A DNA stretch of 64,000 nucleotides. Source: Paralichthys olivaceus. Lineage: Eukaryota; Chordata; Actinopteri; Pleuronectiformes; Paralichthyidae. The notes under the pieces were generated by a model that saw only the letters and a program-made list of their open reading frames with translations, was not told the DNA's origin and did not search any database. The DNA lies in assembly GCF_024713975.1 (NCBI RefSeq), contig NC_091112.1, positions 16,154,501-16,218,500 on the forward strand, in the 5' to 3' direction. Every line of letters starts with the position of its first letter. Within the stretch, counting starts at the first letter, position 1. Position numbers and translations under genes: made by a program. Below are positions 1-13,855 of this stretch, piece by piece.

Positions 1-2669
1 CCTTCCCACCCTCCGGATTATGATCTGTCTCTCTCGTTTTTCCGTCTTGTGTTTAAATACCTGTCTTATAACTCCGGAGAGAATCAAACTAACACTAAGT
101 CAACTTCAGTACAGTTCAGATCCTAATAAATAGTGATTAGTGTTTGTTATTAACGTGTATAGGTGAGCACAGGTCAGCGGGGGCATGAGGAGGAAGAACA
201 TAAAGCAGGGTTGTACTACATTACGTGCCATCGCTGCAATGAACGTAGCGGAAACCCCCCAGTTTGTGAATGCACTCACTGTTAAATGTATAAACCAAAT
301 TAACCAACATTAGCAAAATCAAGTAAGTTAGAGGTTATTAATGTCAATTTCCCTAAATTTCCAGTTAATTGCCTAGACCTACTAACAACTTTCTTGAAAC
401 AGAGAAATAGCCCATTGTTAAAACTTCATATTAATGAAGAACTTCACATGTATGGCTATGTCTTGCTTCAGGTGAGGAGGTAAATCAAGCCCCAGGGTAC
501 AGCACTGGGACTTACTGAGTGTCACAAACCTACAAAATTACTAGACTTTGATACATTTGGTAGAATACATTTTGGAAAGTGTAGAAGAGCTGTGTGATTA
601 TTTATTTACTATTTTGTCCCATTTTAGTGACTCCAAGCAACAGGGAGTCAGCTGGCCAGGCTTGTACAGTTCTCGGAAAGCATGCTCATTATCAGCTTGA
701 CTGGAGGACTGTAGTGCACATGCACTATGGATCTGAGAAATCACAAGCTTTTGTTTATCATTCAGGTAGGTTCACGTTTATTGGGCTACTTGATTTCTGT
801 TATGCTGTATGTGCCTGCAATCAGGGAACACATTGGACCCTTGATCTGATTCTGACACAAGAAACACGATGCCTGTCAGGTTTGGTTAGCAAAGAATTGC
901 AGATCAAGCTGCACTCTATCATGAATATTGGTAATGTGTTGCTTGTCTGGCAACAAAACAAGAGTTTTCTGTTGTTATTTCCATCAAAGTGACTGACTGC
1001 TTGTATTGCCATGATTCTATGGCTGGGTTTTCTCTCCTGTTGCACAAGGTGAGTGATGGTCAAGTGCTGTTCTCCAGGGGGGCTGGTTCCCAGGGCAATG
1101 ATGCTAAACTGGACTGGTAGCAACACAGTCGTGAATCCACTGCGTTTCAGATAGAATAGCAATTTATCTGCAGGTTAGGAGCTGCTTTAATATTTTCAGT
1201 TTAAAGTTTTAAAGAAGAGTTGTATGTTTTATTGTCTATATGTTGTGGACCATCAGAAAATGCATGCAGATCTTGGAGACATTTCTGAAGAGGAAAGCAA
1301 ATGGTGATGAGTTAACTAAGGCTAAGTGTGCTGAGTAAAAAGGTGACCCATGATGGAATGGCTTCTTCAAAGCAGTACATCATTTTATAAGCTTCAAAAT
1401 TACATAGGTGTACTAACAAGTTATTTTACCATTTGAGGATTAAATGCATATAAACCGAGCCTCAAGCATGAAGTGATCTGTGTTTTAGTTAATGAAATTA
1501 ATAACTAAGAGAAGGAGCTGCCACAATGAACTATTTTCTAAATCACTCTTATTTAAAATATGAATGCATTTTTATCCACTGGAGCGCAGAGGTCTAGATC
1601 TACAACTGGCTGGTTGTTGACTTGCACACAATTTAAGTTATAATTCTTAAGATTGAAATGAAATAAACAATAGTGATTCTGTTATAGATTGGCCGCTTCT
1701 CTTCAATAGTAATTCATGGTATACACTGGGGCTGCAATTATATTTTTCATTCAAATAATTAGCTTTTTGTTGCTTTGACAGAGGTCTAAAACGTATCAAG
1801 TTTACTCAAGTGTAAGTGTAGCGATCTGAGAAGCTGAAAATTGTAGCTGATAATAATTCTATTAATGACCAAATAAATTAAATGACTTCCAGCTTGAGCA
1901 TTCATATTCAGTAATTACCTTTCTACATTTAATTTCATTGGTAGCGGCAGAGTCCGCACAAGGGATTGATGCATGATGCATGTCCTACAGCAAAAATATT
2001 TCCCGATATATTATCAATGTCAGTGTTTAATGTTTATTTTGTTTATACTATTGCACATTCATGTAACTCCACAGCTTCCTTCCTCAGGTCATGACTAGAA
2101 CCTATAAATATTGTAATTGCTCCCAATCTCCCCACCCTCACAGCTCACTCTTACTGTTGAGGAGCTTTTTCCAGCTACTGAGCTCCAATCACCAGTCGAC
2201 AGGAATGGTTTCTTGGGTTTGTGACATAACAAACATGCTCAGCCAGGGGATTGACTGCTTATTTTGCTAAAACCATGTATTTTATCAAAGGGACGAGGTG
2301 GACAAGTCAATATGTTTAAAAACTAGATTTTAACGCAGTGGGTTTAAATTAGTAGTACTGCAAATAGAACATGAGATACATTTTTGTGATGACAGTGTGC
2401 TCAATTATCTCTCTGCTCAGTCAAAAGTCTAATGCACACAAATCTGCCAATAAGTCAGCCTAAACCTTTTTATTCTATTCTAATCAGCAAATCATGACAC
2501 ATGTTTTCCAGCAAGCTGCTACTAAATAATACTTTGAAAAGCCACTGCAGGTAATTATGTTGTGTTTCAACTTGTTCAATTAAATATAACTACTTTGAGA
2601 ATGATACTTTGGAAGTTTTAGAAAGATCCATTAATTGACAGATTTCACATTGGTACCATTTATACATAC
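1..2669. other. Presumed CTDP1 intron, no exon recognised
   Basis: This stretch lies 3' of the last visible CTDP1 exon, which ends in a clean GT donor at 2669-2668 in the middle of the BRCT domain. The remaining CTDP1 exons (rest of BRCT, acidic C-terminus) must therefore lie further left. I looked on the minus strand for the tryptophan-rich second half of the BRCT domain and did not find it, so I read the stretch as intron that continues out of the window. A 132-codon open frame at 594-992 on the plus strand has no recognisable domain. Confidence 0.6.
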
Positions 2670-5600
2670 CAGCTCTAGCTGCAATGAGATGTGTTGTCCG
2701 ACTGGGATCTTGGGAGTTGAGAACCAGATTCTTGCCAATTTGGGCCCCCAGGGCCTTGGCATGGTAGAACTCACGAGTTCTCTCCATGGGGTAGTTGGTC
2801 GGATACAGACCACTGAACACTATCATCGTGCCCTCCAGTGTTTTTCCTTTCAGCTCTGGGACAATCTTGCGGATGTCCGGCGTTTCGGAGATGTCCTTCC
2901 TCAGGAACGCCTCGTAGCGGCCATAGTACTCAGCATGAACCTTTTCTAGCACTTCCTCCAGGTAGATCAGGTGATCATCCTGGTCAGTATCTACTTCCTC
3001 TTCCTCCTCGTCCTCCATACTCTGGTCCAGCAGTTCCTCCCCCGTAGTGACCCCAGACTGTTCACTATTCTGGGACTCTGTTTCTGGCTCTCTCCTATCT
3101 GAGCAGCCATTCCCGAGCTCTGGGTCTGGGAGAAGAACTCCTGAAGATTCTGCTCCATCTGAACTGTTGTCTACTTCTCCCTGACCTTTACTGTCTACCT
3201 TTGCCCCTTCCCCATCACTGGGCTCTTGTGTAACACCTTCCTGTGCGGGTTTCTTTTTTGTTTGGCTAGACTTCCCTTCACTATCACTATCAGATGAGGG
3301 AGGCTTGTCTGTAATAGAGTCATTGTCACTGTCACTTGACAGGTCAAAGTCCAAGTTGTTGGACTCATGGCTGGGTGCTGATGAGTTTGCACCTTCCTGT
3401 GCCTCTTGTGTCCTCTTGCTATCATCTTCCTTTATATTTGTTCTATCTGCCTCCTGAGCTTCTCTCGACCCGGCCTCAGGCAGCGCCTCAGTCACTGACT
3501 CTTTACTTTGTCCTGATTCATCCTCCACACCCCCTGTAGGGTGAGTCCGTGCATTTGTTGGTACTCCCTGAGAAGACTGAGATGTTGTGGGCTCATCCTT
3601 TCCAGACAGATTGTGGTCCTTAGACCTTTTCCTGAGGCCATTATTATGCTCTTCTGTGCCAGGCATCCCTGCTGATTCTGTGCTCTCTGCTGGTCGACTT
3701 GAGGGACCTCCTGCAGGTACAAGACATGAAAGTGGATCAGAATCGTTTCACCTCTGGTAGGGAAACAGCATCAGTTAGCTTGGCATTTACAGTTGTAAAA
3801 ACTTTAAACTTCAGTAAAAAAGGGACCTTATCGCATTTGATGTAGTTTATTTTTAAATGTTTTGTACTCTGGCCCTCTGCTCAATTTTGAATGCATTGCA
3901 ATGATGGTTTCAAGTAACGCACCATGAGAGAAGCATGAGCATTAATCCATTCTGGAAGGTCCATGATAACCTTCCGAACATATGACATTAGTACCTGCCG
4001 TCAATTTACACTTTAACAATAAACACAGTGATAATCAGAAGTTATAGGACATGAAAAGCAGTGAAGTTTACATATTTAGATTATCACACAACGCAGAGTT
4101 TTTTTTTCATTGTTGCAGTAGAAGCGATTAATATTTATGTTGCTAATCCTGCAACATAAATATTAATTCAGCAGGTTTTTCTAAAGATCAGCTAAAGTGT
4201 GAGCTAAGAGGAGCAGAATCTCTTGTTGACCAGCGGAGTAATGTGCCTTGATGCTACCAAAAATAAACAATGTATAGAAATCCAAATCTTTGATACATCA
4301 ATAATCATTTTATAATCGAATCGTAGCCCTCTGAATCAGAATCAAATCAAATTGTGAGGTGCCTAGATATTTGTACCCTCAGCAATGTGTGTGATATAAT
4401 ATTGCACATCAAAGCGTGATTTCGACGATGTTAAAATATGACCCCTCCATAATCAATAGTATATTGACTGACACTCACTAACACACCTTTGTTTGTCTTT
4501 CTACATAAGGACACTCATTGGCATAAAACATTCCATATCAATTATGGTTTAAATGAGGGATTTCATAAGTGTCTTTTAACACTCAAGGTCCATGCGTGCC
4601 CGTGCAGCATTCATTCCCAGTGTTTTAACCCCAACCTCACTCTAATCCTAACCATAAAAGAAAGTCTCAAGCTTCAAAGTGCTCACTGAAAGTGGGTCAG
4701 AAAGTGAGGACTGGCAAAATGTCCTCACTTTCCCAAAATGTCCTGACTCCGTAAGGTCTAGGTATAAATTGCTCCTCACAAAGATAATGGCGCACACACA
4801 CTTTGAGTTGTCTTTGAAGACCGTGTAAAGCAATTGAAAATATCTATTCTGAGTTTTTCATACCACAGAGCAAGTATATCAAAGTAGGGTTTATGAATTA
4901 TCATGAAAAAAAATTAGCAGTACTCTGCTGCTCTCCCCGCCCAGTTGCAGGAAAGGTCCCGCCTCTGTGAAGTTCTCTATTATTGGTGAGCTCGTCCATC
5001 GATGATGACTGACAGCCAACATCGTTATGGCTGGAGATGAAGATATATCAAAAATTTATCGTCATTGCAATATCAACATGTGGGATATACGTGTCATGCA
5101 TTCACACACTGCATGTCAATATAATTAGCCAATCAGAAGGAGCCCTGCTGCCCTATTTCATAAATTAAAGATATTCATATGATCATTGTTGGAAGAAGAG
5201 AATAGAGAGCTGCCAGGCAGCTCCATTTAATATGGCTCATCCTAATTTTACTGCGGAAACTTATACACTAGTGAAACTATCACTAGGAATATTTTATATT
5301 CAATTTCTGCCAATAGATCCCTTTCACCTTAATCTTAAGCTGCTTTCAGACATGCACTGGACTCCAGTTCCTCCATATTTTCATATTATGTGTGAATGCA
5401 AATTTGCAAATGGGACGCTCGGCACTTTCCTGGATTTCTATGCACTTTAGAGTAAGAGGCCAGGTGGATAAAGTCTATAGAAATCCAGGAAAGTGCCGAG
5501 CATCCCATTTGCAAATTTGCAAGGGGGGGGGGCTTCTTCACATGCGGCTGATTCAAATATGAAAAAATCTAATAGAAAACAGCGGTGTCACACAGGTAGA

Positions 5601-8600
5601 AGACACAGATGAACGTTTCAAGAGGGTTTGTGGTGATAAGAGCTGACGACGGTATCGGGGTGCTGTAAACAATCTACGCAGCGAAGTTAATAAGTCACTT
5701 TCAGCCTCTGTCTGATGCACAGAGGCTGATGCACAGAGGCTGATGCACAGAGGCTGATGCACAGAGGCTGATCCACCACTCGCCTGAATAATGCGGAGAT
5801 TAGTTGCTGTTGTGTCTGTGCAGAAAACCTCCCGCTTTGTTGTGCATGTGTGAAACTTTACACACTGGACCGTTAAAGCTGCACTAATCAGTTGACAGGG
5901 AGCACTTGCAATAATCAACCCACATCAAACCATCCCTGCAGTTTTTTTTCCCTCTACAAATTATACACCATATGTGTTATGGTTATGAGTTGAGTTACTT
6001 TCGGAGGTGCTGAATGATCATCATCTCATAACATTTTCAAGATGTATACTTATACTGTATATTATATTCATCATATTTAAAGCTCCATGTGTTAAGTAAA
6101 TAGAAGCAATAAAAAATTCATCAGCTGCCACCAAGAGCTTTGTTGATATAATAAAGCCCTTTATGTAAATGAGGGTATGTTTTTCTTTCGATTGAGATTT
6201 ATAGAACATCTGTAGATAAATGTCTAGTTAAACTATTTGACTTGCAAAGCAGCAATGCCTGGGGGGAATGCCTTATAAAGAGTTTTTTTATTTGTATTGG
6301 TATAAATGTGATTTGTGCTTAAATCTGACATGTTGCATTAAAATCAGTAGAGTTCTGTGTCTCTGGCTTATGATTTGTGATTTATACATATAGGGCTCCA
6401 CACATTTAACCACGGGCAAAGTTTGTGTTTTACCCTTTGAATTTATCAACAATGTAAGAGCTATTACTGAGCCTGGCAGCTGTTGTAACATGGGGTTGGT
6501 ACAACCAGGAGTTATCCGCAAATTAATGTGACAGCCTGAGAGAGTGGGTGTAAATAAGGAGAGGGTTTCTACAACAGCCCCCAAGGAGATACACTGGCCG
6601 GCTCCAAGCAGCATGTTTCCTGCTTTGATGATGAAGTGAGTAACACTGTTGTTCAGAGGATTCCCTTTGTGAGAAACCATCGCAGCGCAGAAGAAGGTAC
6701 AGAGGTGAAGTATTGGAACCTCTTATGATGTTCTGTCTTTGTACTGACACGTGCCTTTGATTCACGATGATGAATTATGTTTACAGGGGTGTGGGTGCTC
6801 ATTATGTGTATCCAGGGGTCTGACTGGACATGAATGCAGTGCCGATGACTATCTTGCCTGGGTGATTTTTCTAGGTAATAAATGATATGACCAAGAAAGC
6901 TTACAGAGGCCCAGTTCAGACCTGGTATTAACATCCGTCCAGAGAAATCTGATCACAAGCGGTGAGCAGTGGTGTTAACACCTAAGATTTAAATGCATCG
7001 GTCTCCTGTGACACTCACACTGTCCAACTTCTTCGCATGCAAATAATCATGCATGTCATTTGTGTTTTAACAAAGACAGAATAATGTTGTGTTTTATCAA
7101 GTCAGAGTTTACAGATTTGGGGGTTTGCCCAGACCCCCTCAGAATGTGATCCAAGTGATCAGATCTCAGGACGCATTTGGGTGCGTTCAAACCTGCACCC
7201 GGGCCACACTGGCTGTGTCAGAGTGTGTGCGATGTGGAATGTCTCACTTTTCCTTTAAGCGCCCATTTCATCAGGTTAGAGCGACCACACTACCTGTGTG
7301 AGAGACGTCTGAGACAGGCGGGCAAAGCAAACAGCCCATTCCAAACAGGCAGATTGAGAATGGGTAGTGCACTAAATATACAAATATTGAGAGTTTACAT
7401 ATGATATATATTCTACATAAGCAAATGAGCAGAAGAAATTTTAGATCCAGTGTCATCCATGAGGTATATATGCTCAAGTATGATTTAGAGGTAGATATAA
7501 TTAATAAGGGTTTACCCTAATGCACCTCATCTGATGTCAGAGCTGGTTGTCAGTGAGATGCAGACCGTTAGCTCTGTCTCAATTTCAAAGTACATGATGT
7601 ACTAAGAAAAGTTAAGTAATAACACTATGATGTTTTAAGAGCAGCTGAATATCAGTGCCTTCACTGGACTGACTTGCTTGTTCATTTTACAGGGCCATGT
7701 GCACTGTACTGGAAACAATCCCTTGGACAAAACATTGTTTGTTGCAAATTTGACCCTCTGCATAGTATAAACATGGAAATACTAGATTTTCCTACAAATG
7801 CATGTAGCTTTCAAATATGTGCGAGTACTTCACCTTTCTTGGCCATCTGAGATTCCCGTGATCCGGGGGGAGCGTTAATATCCCCTGTGCCTTGGAAGTA
7901 GATGTATTTCTTCACAGTGATGAGGTTTGGTGCAAACTTCCACACGTCCTCTCGGTCATCGATTATGCTGACCATCGAATCCCCACATGGGAAAAGGTTC
8001 CTGTCAAGAAAAAGATGGACAGGCGTTGGCTGAAAGTGCTGAGCTTTTTGACAGATGTTCACACTCATAGGAGCCATTATTTATCTCTTCGGCTGTAGTG
8101 CTGTTTTAGTGACAGCGCTTTGTTATGAATGAAAGAGTCACTCCATGTTTTCCATCAATCTTCCAGGTTTCCTTTTTAACGTGTAAACAAAACGGATGCA
8201 GGTTCACTGCATGTACTCATCTAGTTGTCATTTTTAGCAGCAGACAATTCCCACCTAAGATTCCCCGTCTTGGAGAAAGGATCGATGCATTCGTCTCTAG
8301 AAAGGATCCGATGAGAGAAAAAATTCTTTTTAGGGTCCAGAAAGCCTAAAAAAAGGAAAAATAAATAATGAATATAGGAAGAATACCAAATATGCATATT
8401 CAAATGCCATGCCATGCTATAGTCCAGGATTAGTGATTTACATGCATTGAAAACATACATGAATATGAATATTACATATATTCCTGTATAAATGAAACTG
8501 TCACACCTTTTATAATAGATTTGCATATTATTAGCATATTTCCCACTAAAACTGTTCTTAGTTATGTTACAGCTCTTGATTGTAAAGTGGCATCTTGATC

Positions 8601-11600
8601 ACAAAGGTGCTCACTCAGTAAATTATGTGTTGGATCAACACAATGCTTAATCTGATCCACAATGAATCCAGAAATTCAGCCAATGTATTTTTATGTCAAT
8701 ATGTTTTCTTAAAAATGTTCTCCTAGAAAGCCTTTTTAATCTTGATTCAATCAGCTGCTCAGGACGTATTAAGTCAGTCTGAAAAGAAATAGACAGTCTC
8801 TGATTAAACCTCTAATAGAAATAGGAATCTGCCATTGCTCAACAAGGAGGTCTGAGCGAGAATTCTATAACCAATACAGATGCTGTCATTTGCTGGAATT
8901 CTGGTCTGAAACACGCCGACCTCTCTGCATCTGGGCTCGTAGTAAAATCCAATTCAAAATGCATTAAACATTCATCATATAGAGGCAGAAGAGTTCTGGA
9001 CAGGCGCAGACTCAATTATATACATTATGATGAAATATTGCAGCCTGAATACCAAAAAAGAAAGATGATACAAACTCACTACCTACACTTCAGCATAATT
9101 CAGACTTCCATCACAAACTGAATTTTCATTTAGGAAGGAGACCAAAACCCATGAGCTGGCAGTCACACGCTACTGAAACTAATACATACTGGGGATGCAA
9201 AAAATATAAATTTAGGAGGTGAACAGAAAAACGATAATTGAAAAAAGGAACATGCTTGGTAAGCATTTTAATATTTAGCACCACTGGGACTTGTAACTGA
9301 ATCACAGAGGAGAAGCATCAACTGTAATGAGCAGACACTTCCCTCTAGAGGACACAAATAGTCAGTACAAGTAGAAGTTTAAAGTCACAACCTAAATCTC
9401 TACTTCCTCCTAAACCTTTATACAAATAAATGTATGTGGATAAATGTATCACTGTTGGGAAATGTGAAATAAAGTGAAAAGCAATGAGACCATTACCGGC
9501 AATGGTGTGTGCATAAAGGCGACTCCCGAATGTGAAGACGTGCAACTCGTAGAGTTTGGCAATTTTCGCCAGGAACTCTATGCAATGTGGGCGTAGTCGT
9601 GTGTGGAGCATGGGCTCTCCTCGCCCAAGTTGGAAGTGGAAAATGCCCTGAAGAAAACAACCAAAACGTTAACTAGGTCACATTCCAGCACAGAGACAAG
9701 GATTTAAAACATTTAATAGAGATTCTGGATAACAACTTCAGCTAAACAATGGTGAAAGACGGAGGAAAGTAAAGACAAAAGAAACAACGTGTTGTGACTC
9801 TGCAGTTGCAGGAAAAACAGTTTGATCTCACTCAGGAGAATCACTCTGAATCCATCCACATCACATGTGACATAAACCTGTGAAGCACCATAACCAGCAC
9901 AGAGCACACTATTTAAAAAGCCACTGACATTACAGCAGCATGAAAGAGAGGCTAGCTGTGACACAATTCAGGGGCTGCATCCTTCTGAGGTTGCATTTTA
10001 AGACTGATTACATCAAAGGCCCATGAAGACCTCTTTCATGGAAACGGCTATACAGCGTTCTCTCGAGGGATGCAGCCCCTGAATTGAAACACAGCTTTTT
10101 ATAAGAATAATGAATACAAATTATTAAAAGGTCCCCATTTATTGCCAGTTAAACATACCTTACTCATTTCTATATACTCCAGGTTTGTCACACACTTAAT
10201 GGTAGAACAAACAATAAAATATAGTTTCAGGTAAAGCAGAAAGAAACTGAAAGTGGCAGGATCTAAAGATTAACAGGGGTGACCTCTCTACTACAGCCAT
10301 GAGATTATAGAATGTTAATAAGAGGAACTAATACCTTGTTGGACATACGCTGGCAGTGCTGTTCAGTGGTGTGGATCAGGGTCTGGTCCAGATCCACCAT
10401 CAGGACCAGCTTTTTGCTCCGATGGAGTCTCTGCTGGTCTTCTCTGCCCAGCTGCTCTGCTTGCTGGTGCAGTGAATGAAGACAATGTACAGAATATTAG
10501 AAAATCAGTAAACCATCAAGGACTGCATTGTAAATGTAGTTGCACGCTACTGCATATGATTGTCTTTATATGGATGGATAAAGTTGTAAACTTTTCCTGA
10601 GTCAAATCTCACCCTAGTTGACAGTGAAGGAGAGCGGATATCAGACCATGTACAGGTTGTTCAGCCCTCTGATGCAAAACATTTGATTGATTGATCAGTT
10701 GATTGAAGTGAATAAGGGTCGACTGGACTTGAATTTGAATAAAAAAATAAAAGACCAATCATCCACACTGACCTTGGATATAATGAAATATTCAGCAGTC
10801 ATTAGTTAACTATGTGCTCGAAATACTTTCAAAGATATATTTAGTGACTTTGAAACTTGAACTTTCTGTGGCCAATACTAGTCATACTTTACATACCTCA
10901 AAATGTACAATATCTAATGTTCATATTGCACATATCTTTTTTCTCGATACTTCAACACTGTCCCCTCTTGTTATATGTATTAAGCACAAACACCACTGCA
11001 AATTCCTAGTAAATCTACTTGGCAATAAATCCTGATTCTGATTATTAAAAGTAACATTTTGAAGATACAAGATAAAGGCACAATCCAGGTCCGTTTGTAA
11101 GATATTGCACAGGGTGGGAGCGGCGTGCTTCCAATGCGCACACACACACAGATCTTACAATGGAAGAGTTTGAAGTTCAGTCTGCTCTCCGTCTTCCAGG
11201 TATCACCATTATGACTCACCTCTGCACTGACCATCAGCTCGGGAACACTGTGCACCATGGAGACTGTTGCTGTGGAGATGGGCGTTTGTTGGTTCCCATT
11301 CGTGCCCTGCAGCCTGAAAGAGAAGAAAAGAAAGAGAAGAAGAACAAGAAGTGTGGGAGTTGTGTATTTTATGGTTTGTGCATCTCTAAGGTCCTTGAAC
11401 ATATTGCAGCAGAGATGAAAAGCAGCATTAACAAACAAGTATTTTTTTTTTGAATTGGTCAGACTTAGCTCTGGCAAGTGTTTTCCTGAAGACCAGTGCT
11501 GGCATTCAGTTACTTGAAACTTTGTGAATCAATATTAACAATAATCAACAGGTAAAGTAAAATACTTAAAAAATGTTTCCTTTCGTTTAATAATTCAGTT

Positions 11601-13804
11601 TTAAGAGTATTCCACATCCACATCAAACTATGTGCATGCGATTTAAAGTCTGAGGTGTTGAGAGCCAAATTATATTTCAAGCAACAACACCTGGAATTCT
11701 GTTACTTTAATTCTGTTGCTTTAAATCAATGACGTCTGCTACATTTATCATGGCAGGTTTTCTTAACACCAGCTGTATATTTGACATCTTTATCAAACTT
11801 TCAACAAGGGTGTGTGCAGAGTGTGAACGCTTCATTCATGACCTCAGTTGCACTCAGCTCTCTCTGTATGATCTCTGGTGCCACCTGATGGTAATAAATA
11901 GAATCTACAAACAGAATCTACCACACACATTTTACAGTCTGTTAGTTTTGCAACCACATCTTCCTCCTCCCTCTCACTGAATGATATTGGAAGGTGTCAG
12001 GTGACCTGATGAAATCATTAACCTCTTAAATGGTGTTGTGATCAGATCAGTGCACTGTGAAAGGTCAATGTGTGAGATTAAAAAATGTTTTTAGTCATGA
12101 ACTCTGGAGAATGTCCACACAATGGGGTCCAGACCTTCTCTGGAGTTTGTCTTTCACACATGAACAATGCAGCAGTACATTCTCCACTCAGAAGCATTCA
12201 CAACAACACAGAAGTCTCCAGAGCATTCAGGTGAGGGGTGGTGCGGCAGGCAGAGGCAGGACGTTAAGTATCAATACCGCTGCAGAAATCATAGGTTGTT
12301 TACAACATAATACCTGTGGCGGCCCTTATCACCAAAAGCTCTCCTGACTTCTTAGCCTGCGTCTTCTACATGCATGCCACACCTTTTTATCCTCAGATAT
12401 TTGTACTTTTTTTGATTTGTTTTGCGTCTGTTAAAAACATCAACACCCCTGTTTGCTCATGGTGAATCCTGCTGTATTCTCATATAAGCTCACTATGATT
12501 TTACTGGGTGTTTACTAGGGGGCTGGCAGGAGAAACTCCAGAGAAAGTCCGCAGCCTCTCACTGGGACATTTGCTTTCTTGCATACAGCCCCTCCTGAGA
12601 GTGTCGGGAAATTATCCAGAGTTCAGTGCATTTCTGAATGCAGCTATTGTGTCAAGCAAACTTCCCTGGACTGCAAAGAAAATAACTAAACTTATTGTTT
12701 CTATTTAAAAGATCAAGAAAAGTGAGTGTATGTGTATTTCCTTACTGTGTCAGGTCCTGGCCACATTCAGCACATAAACCCTTCATCACTATCGGGTGGC
12801 TGCATTCTTCTATTCTGACAATGACACCCCTGAAAAAAAAGTAAAGAAAAGTGAGTGAAAACATTGAATGTTATTTCATTGATAGTGGATTATGATTCAC
12901 AACATGTTTAATGAAACGTTTGCCTTGTGGCATCAAAGGTATGAGTGTAAATGTAGTTTACTGAATGTTACATCTATAAACATGGCACCCTACAGGTTAG
13001 TTGTGAGTGTATACACTAATATGCTAATGAGTAACTAGAATTATTTGTTAAATAATCAATGAATTAATCAAAAAGACGTTAAATGTGGTTGTCTAAGCTT
13101 CTCAACTGTGAAATGAACACGTAACCTTAGAGTATGAAATTAAGATGAGCTTTTAGTTGAATTACTTGTTGACCATATGCAGACTAAACAACTATCTAGC
13201 AATAGATGGATCGCTGGTGAAAATAATCGCTAGTTAGTTCCAGATCTACTTATAACTACAGAGACCCAGTTTAGTCAAATAAACATTTTTGATTAGTGAC
13301 TAGAACAACAGTTTTGCCACCAATGCTGCAAACTATCTTCAGAGAATTGGAAGACATGGAGTAAGTTGCATTCTAGTTTACTTTTTCAAAACACAACAAA
13401 CTAATCTTCTGCCATTCATTGTAATTGATTCCCTGATGCAAACTTTTCCCATCTCCTCATGCTGTTGCAGCCAAAGATGTTTTTTAAGCAGCAACTTTCG
13501 ACACATGGTCCAATTTGACATTATTACAGACAGGGGGCAGTTTCTGTGTCACTATATGCAGCAGGGATTTTCAAAGTCGGAAGAGGTATTTGAACGGGCA
13601 CCTGAAGGCAACACGAGCCCTACAACATTACAGATGTGACAGTAAATAAACAGTGGCGGCAGATGTTCGCTGACATCAGAGGTGTGGAAACCTCATTTCT
13701 ATTATTTTCATTACAAAACTAGATGGACTTTTTTCGGGCAAAATGCAACAAAGCATGTAAATATGATATTTTGCTGGAGGATCAATTTGCTCATATGCTG
13801 CTGC

Positions 13805-13855
<51 letters not shown>

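Larger units (their letters stand above)
3711..7833. other. CTDP1 intron 7, repeat-rich
   Basis: This 4.1-kb intron separates the exon ending the phosphatase domain from the large acidic/BRCT exon. It holds no recognisable exon. Between about 5.24 and 5.89 kb it contains a nested cluster of repeats: a fragment of a TIR element, a 44-bp hairpin and a 14-bp tandem array. A short dispersed repeat lies near 7336-7372. Confidence 0.6.

Noticed and set aside
594..992. 132-codon open frame on the plus strand
   Set aside because: No domain, no splice context, and an overlapping antisense frame of similar length; it lies in the presumed CTDP1 intron.
5712..5772. Possible CRISPR-like direct repeats
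   Set aside because: Units are contiguous with no spacers and the genome is vertebrate; it is a minisatellite.
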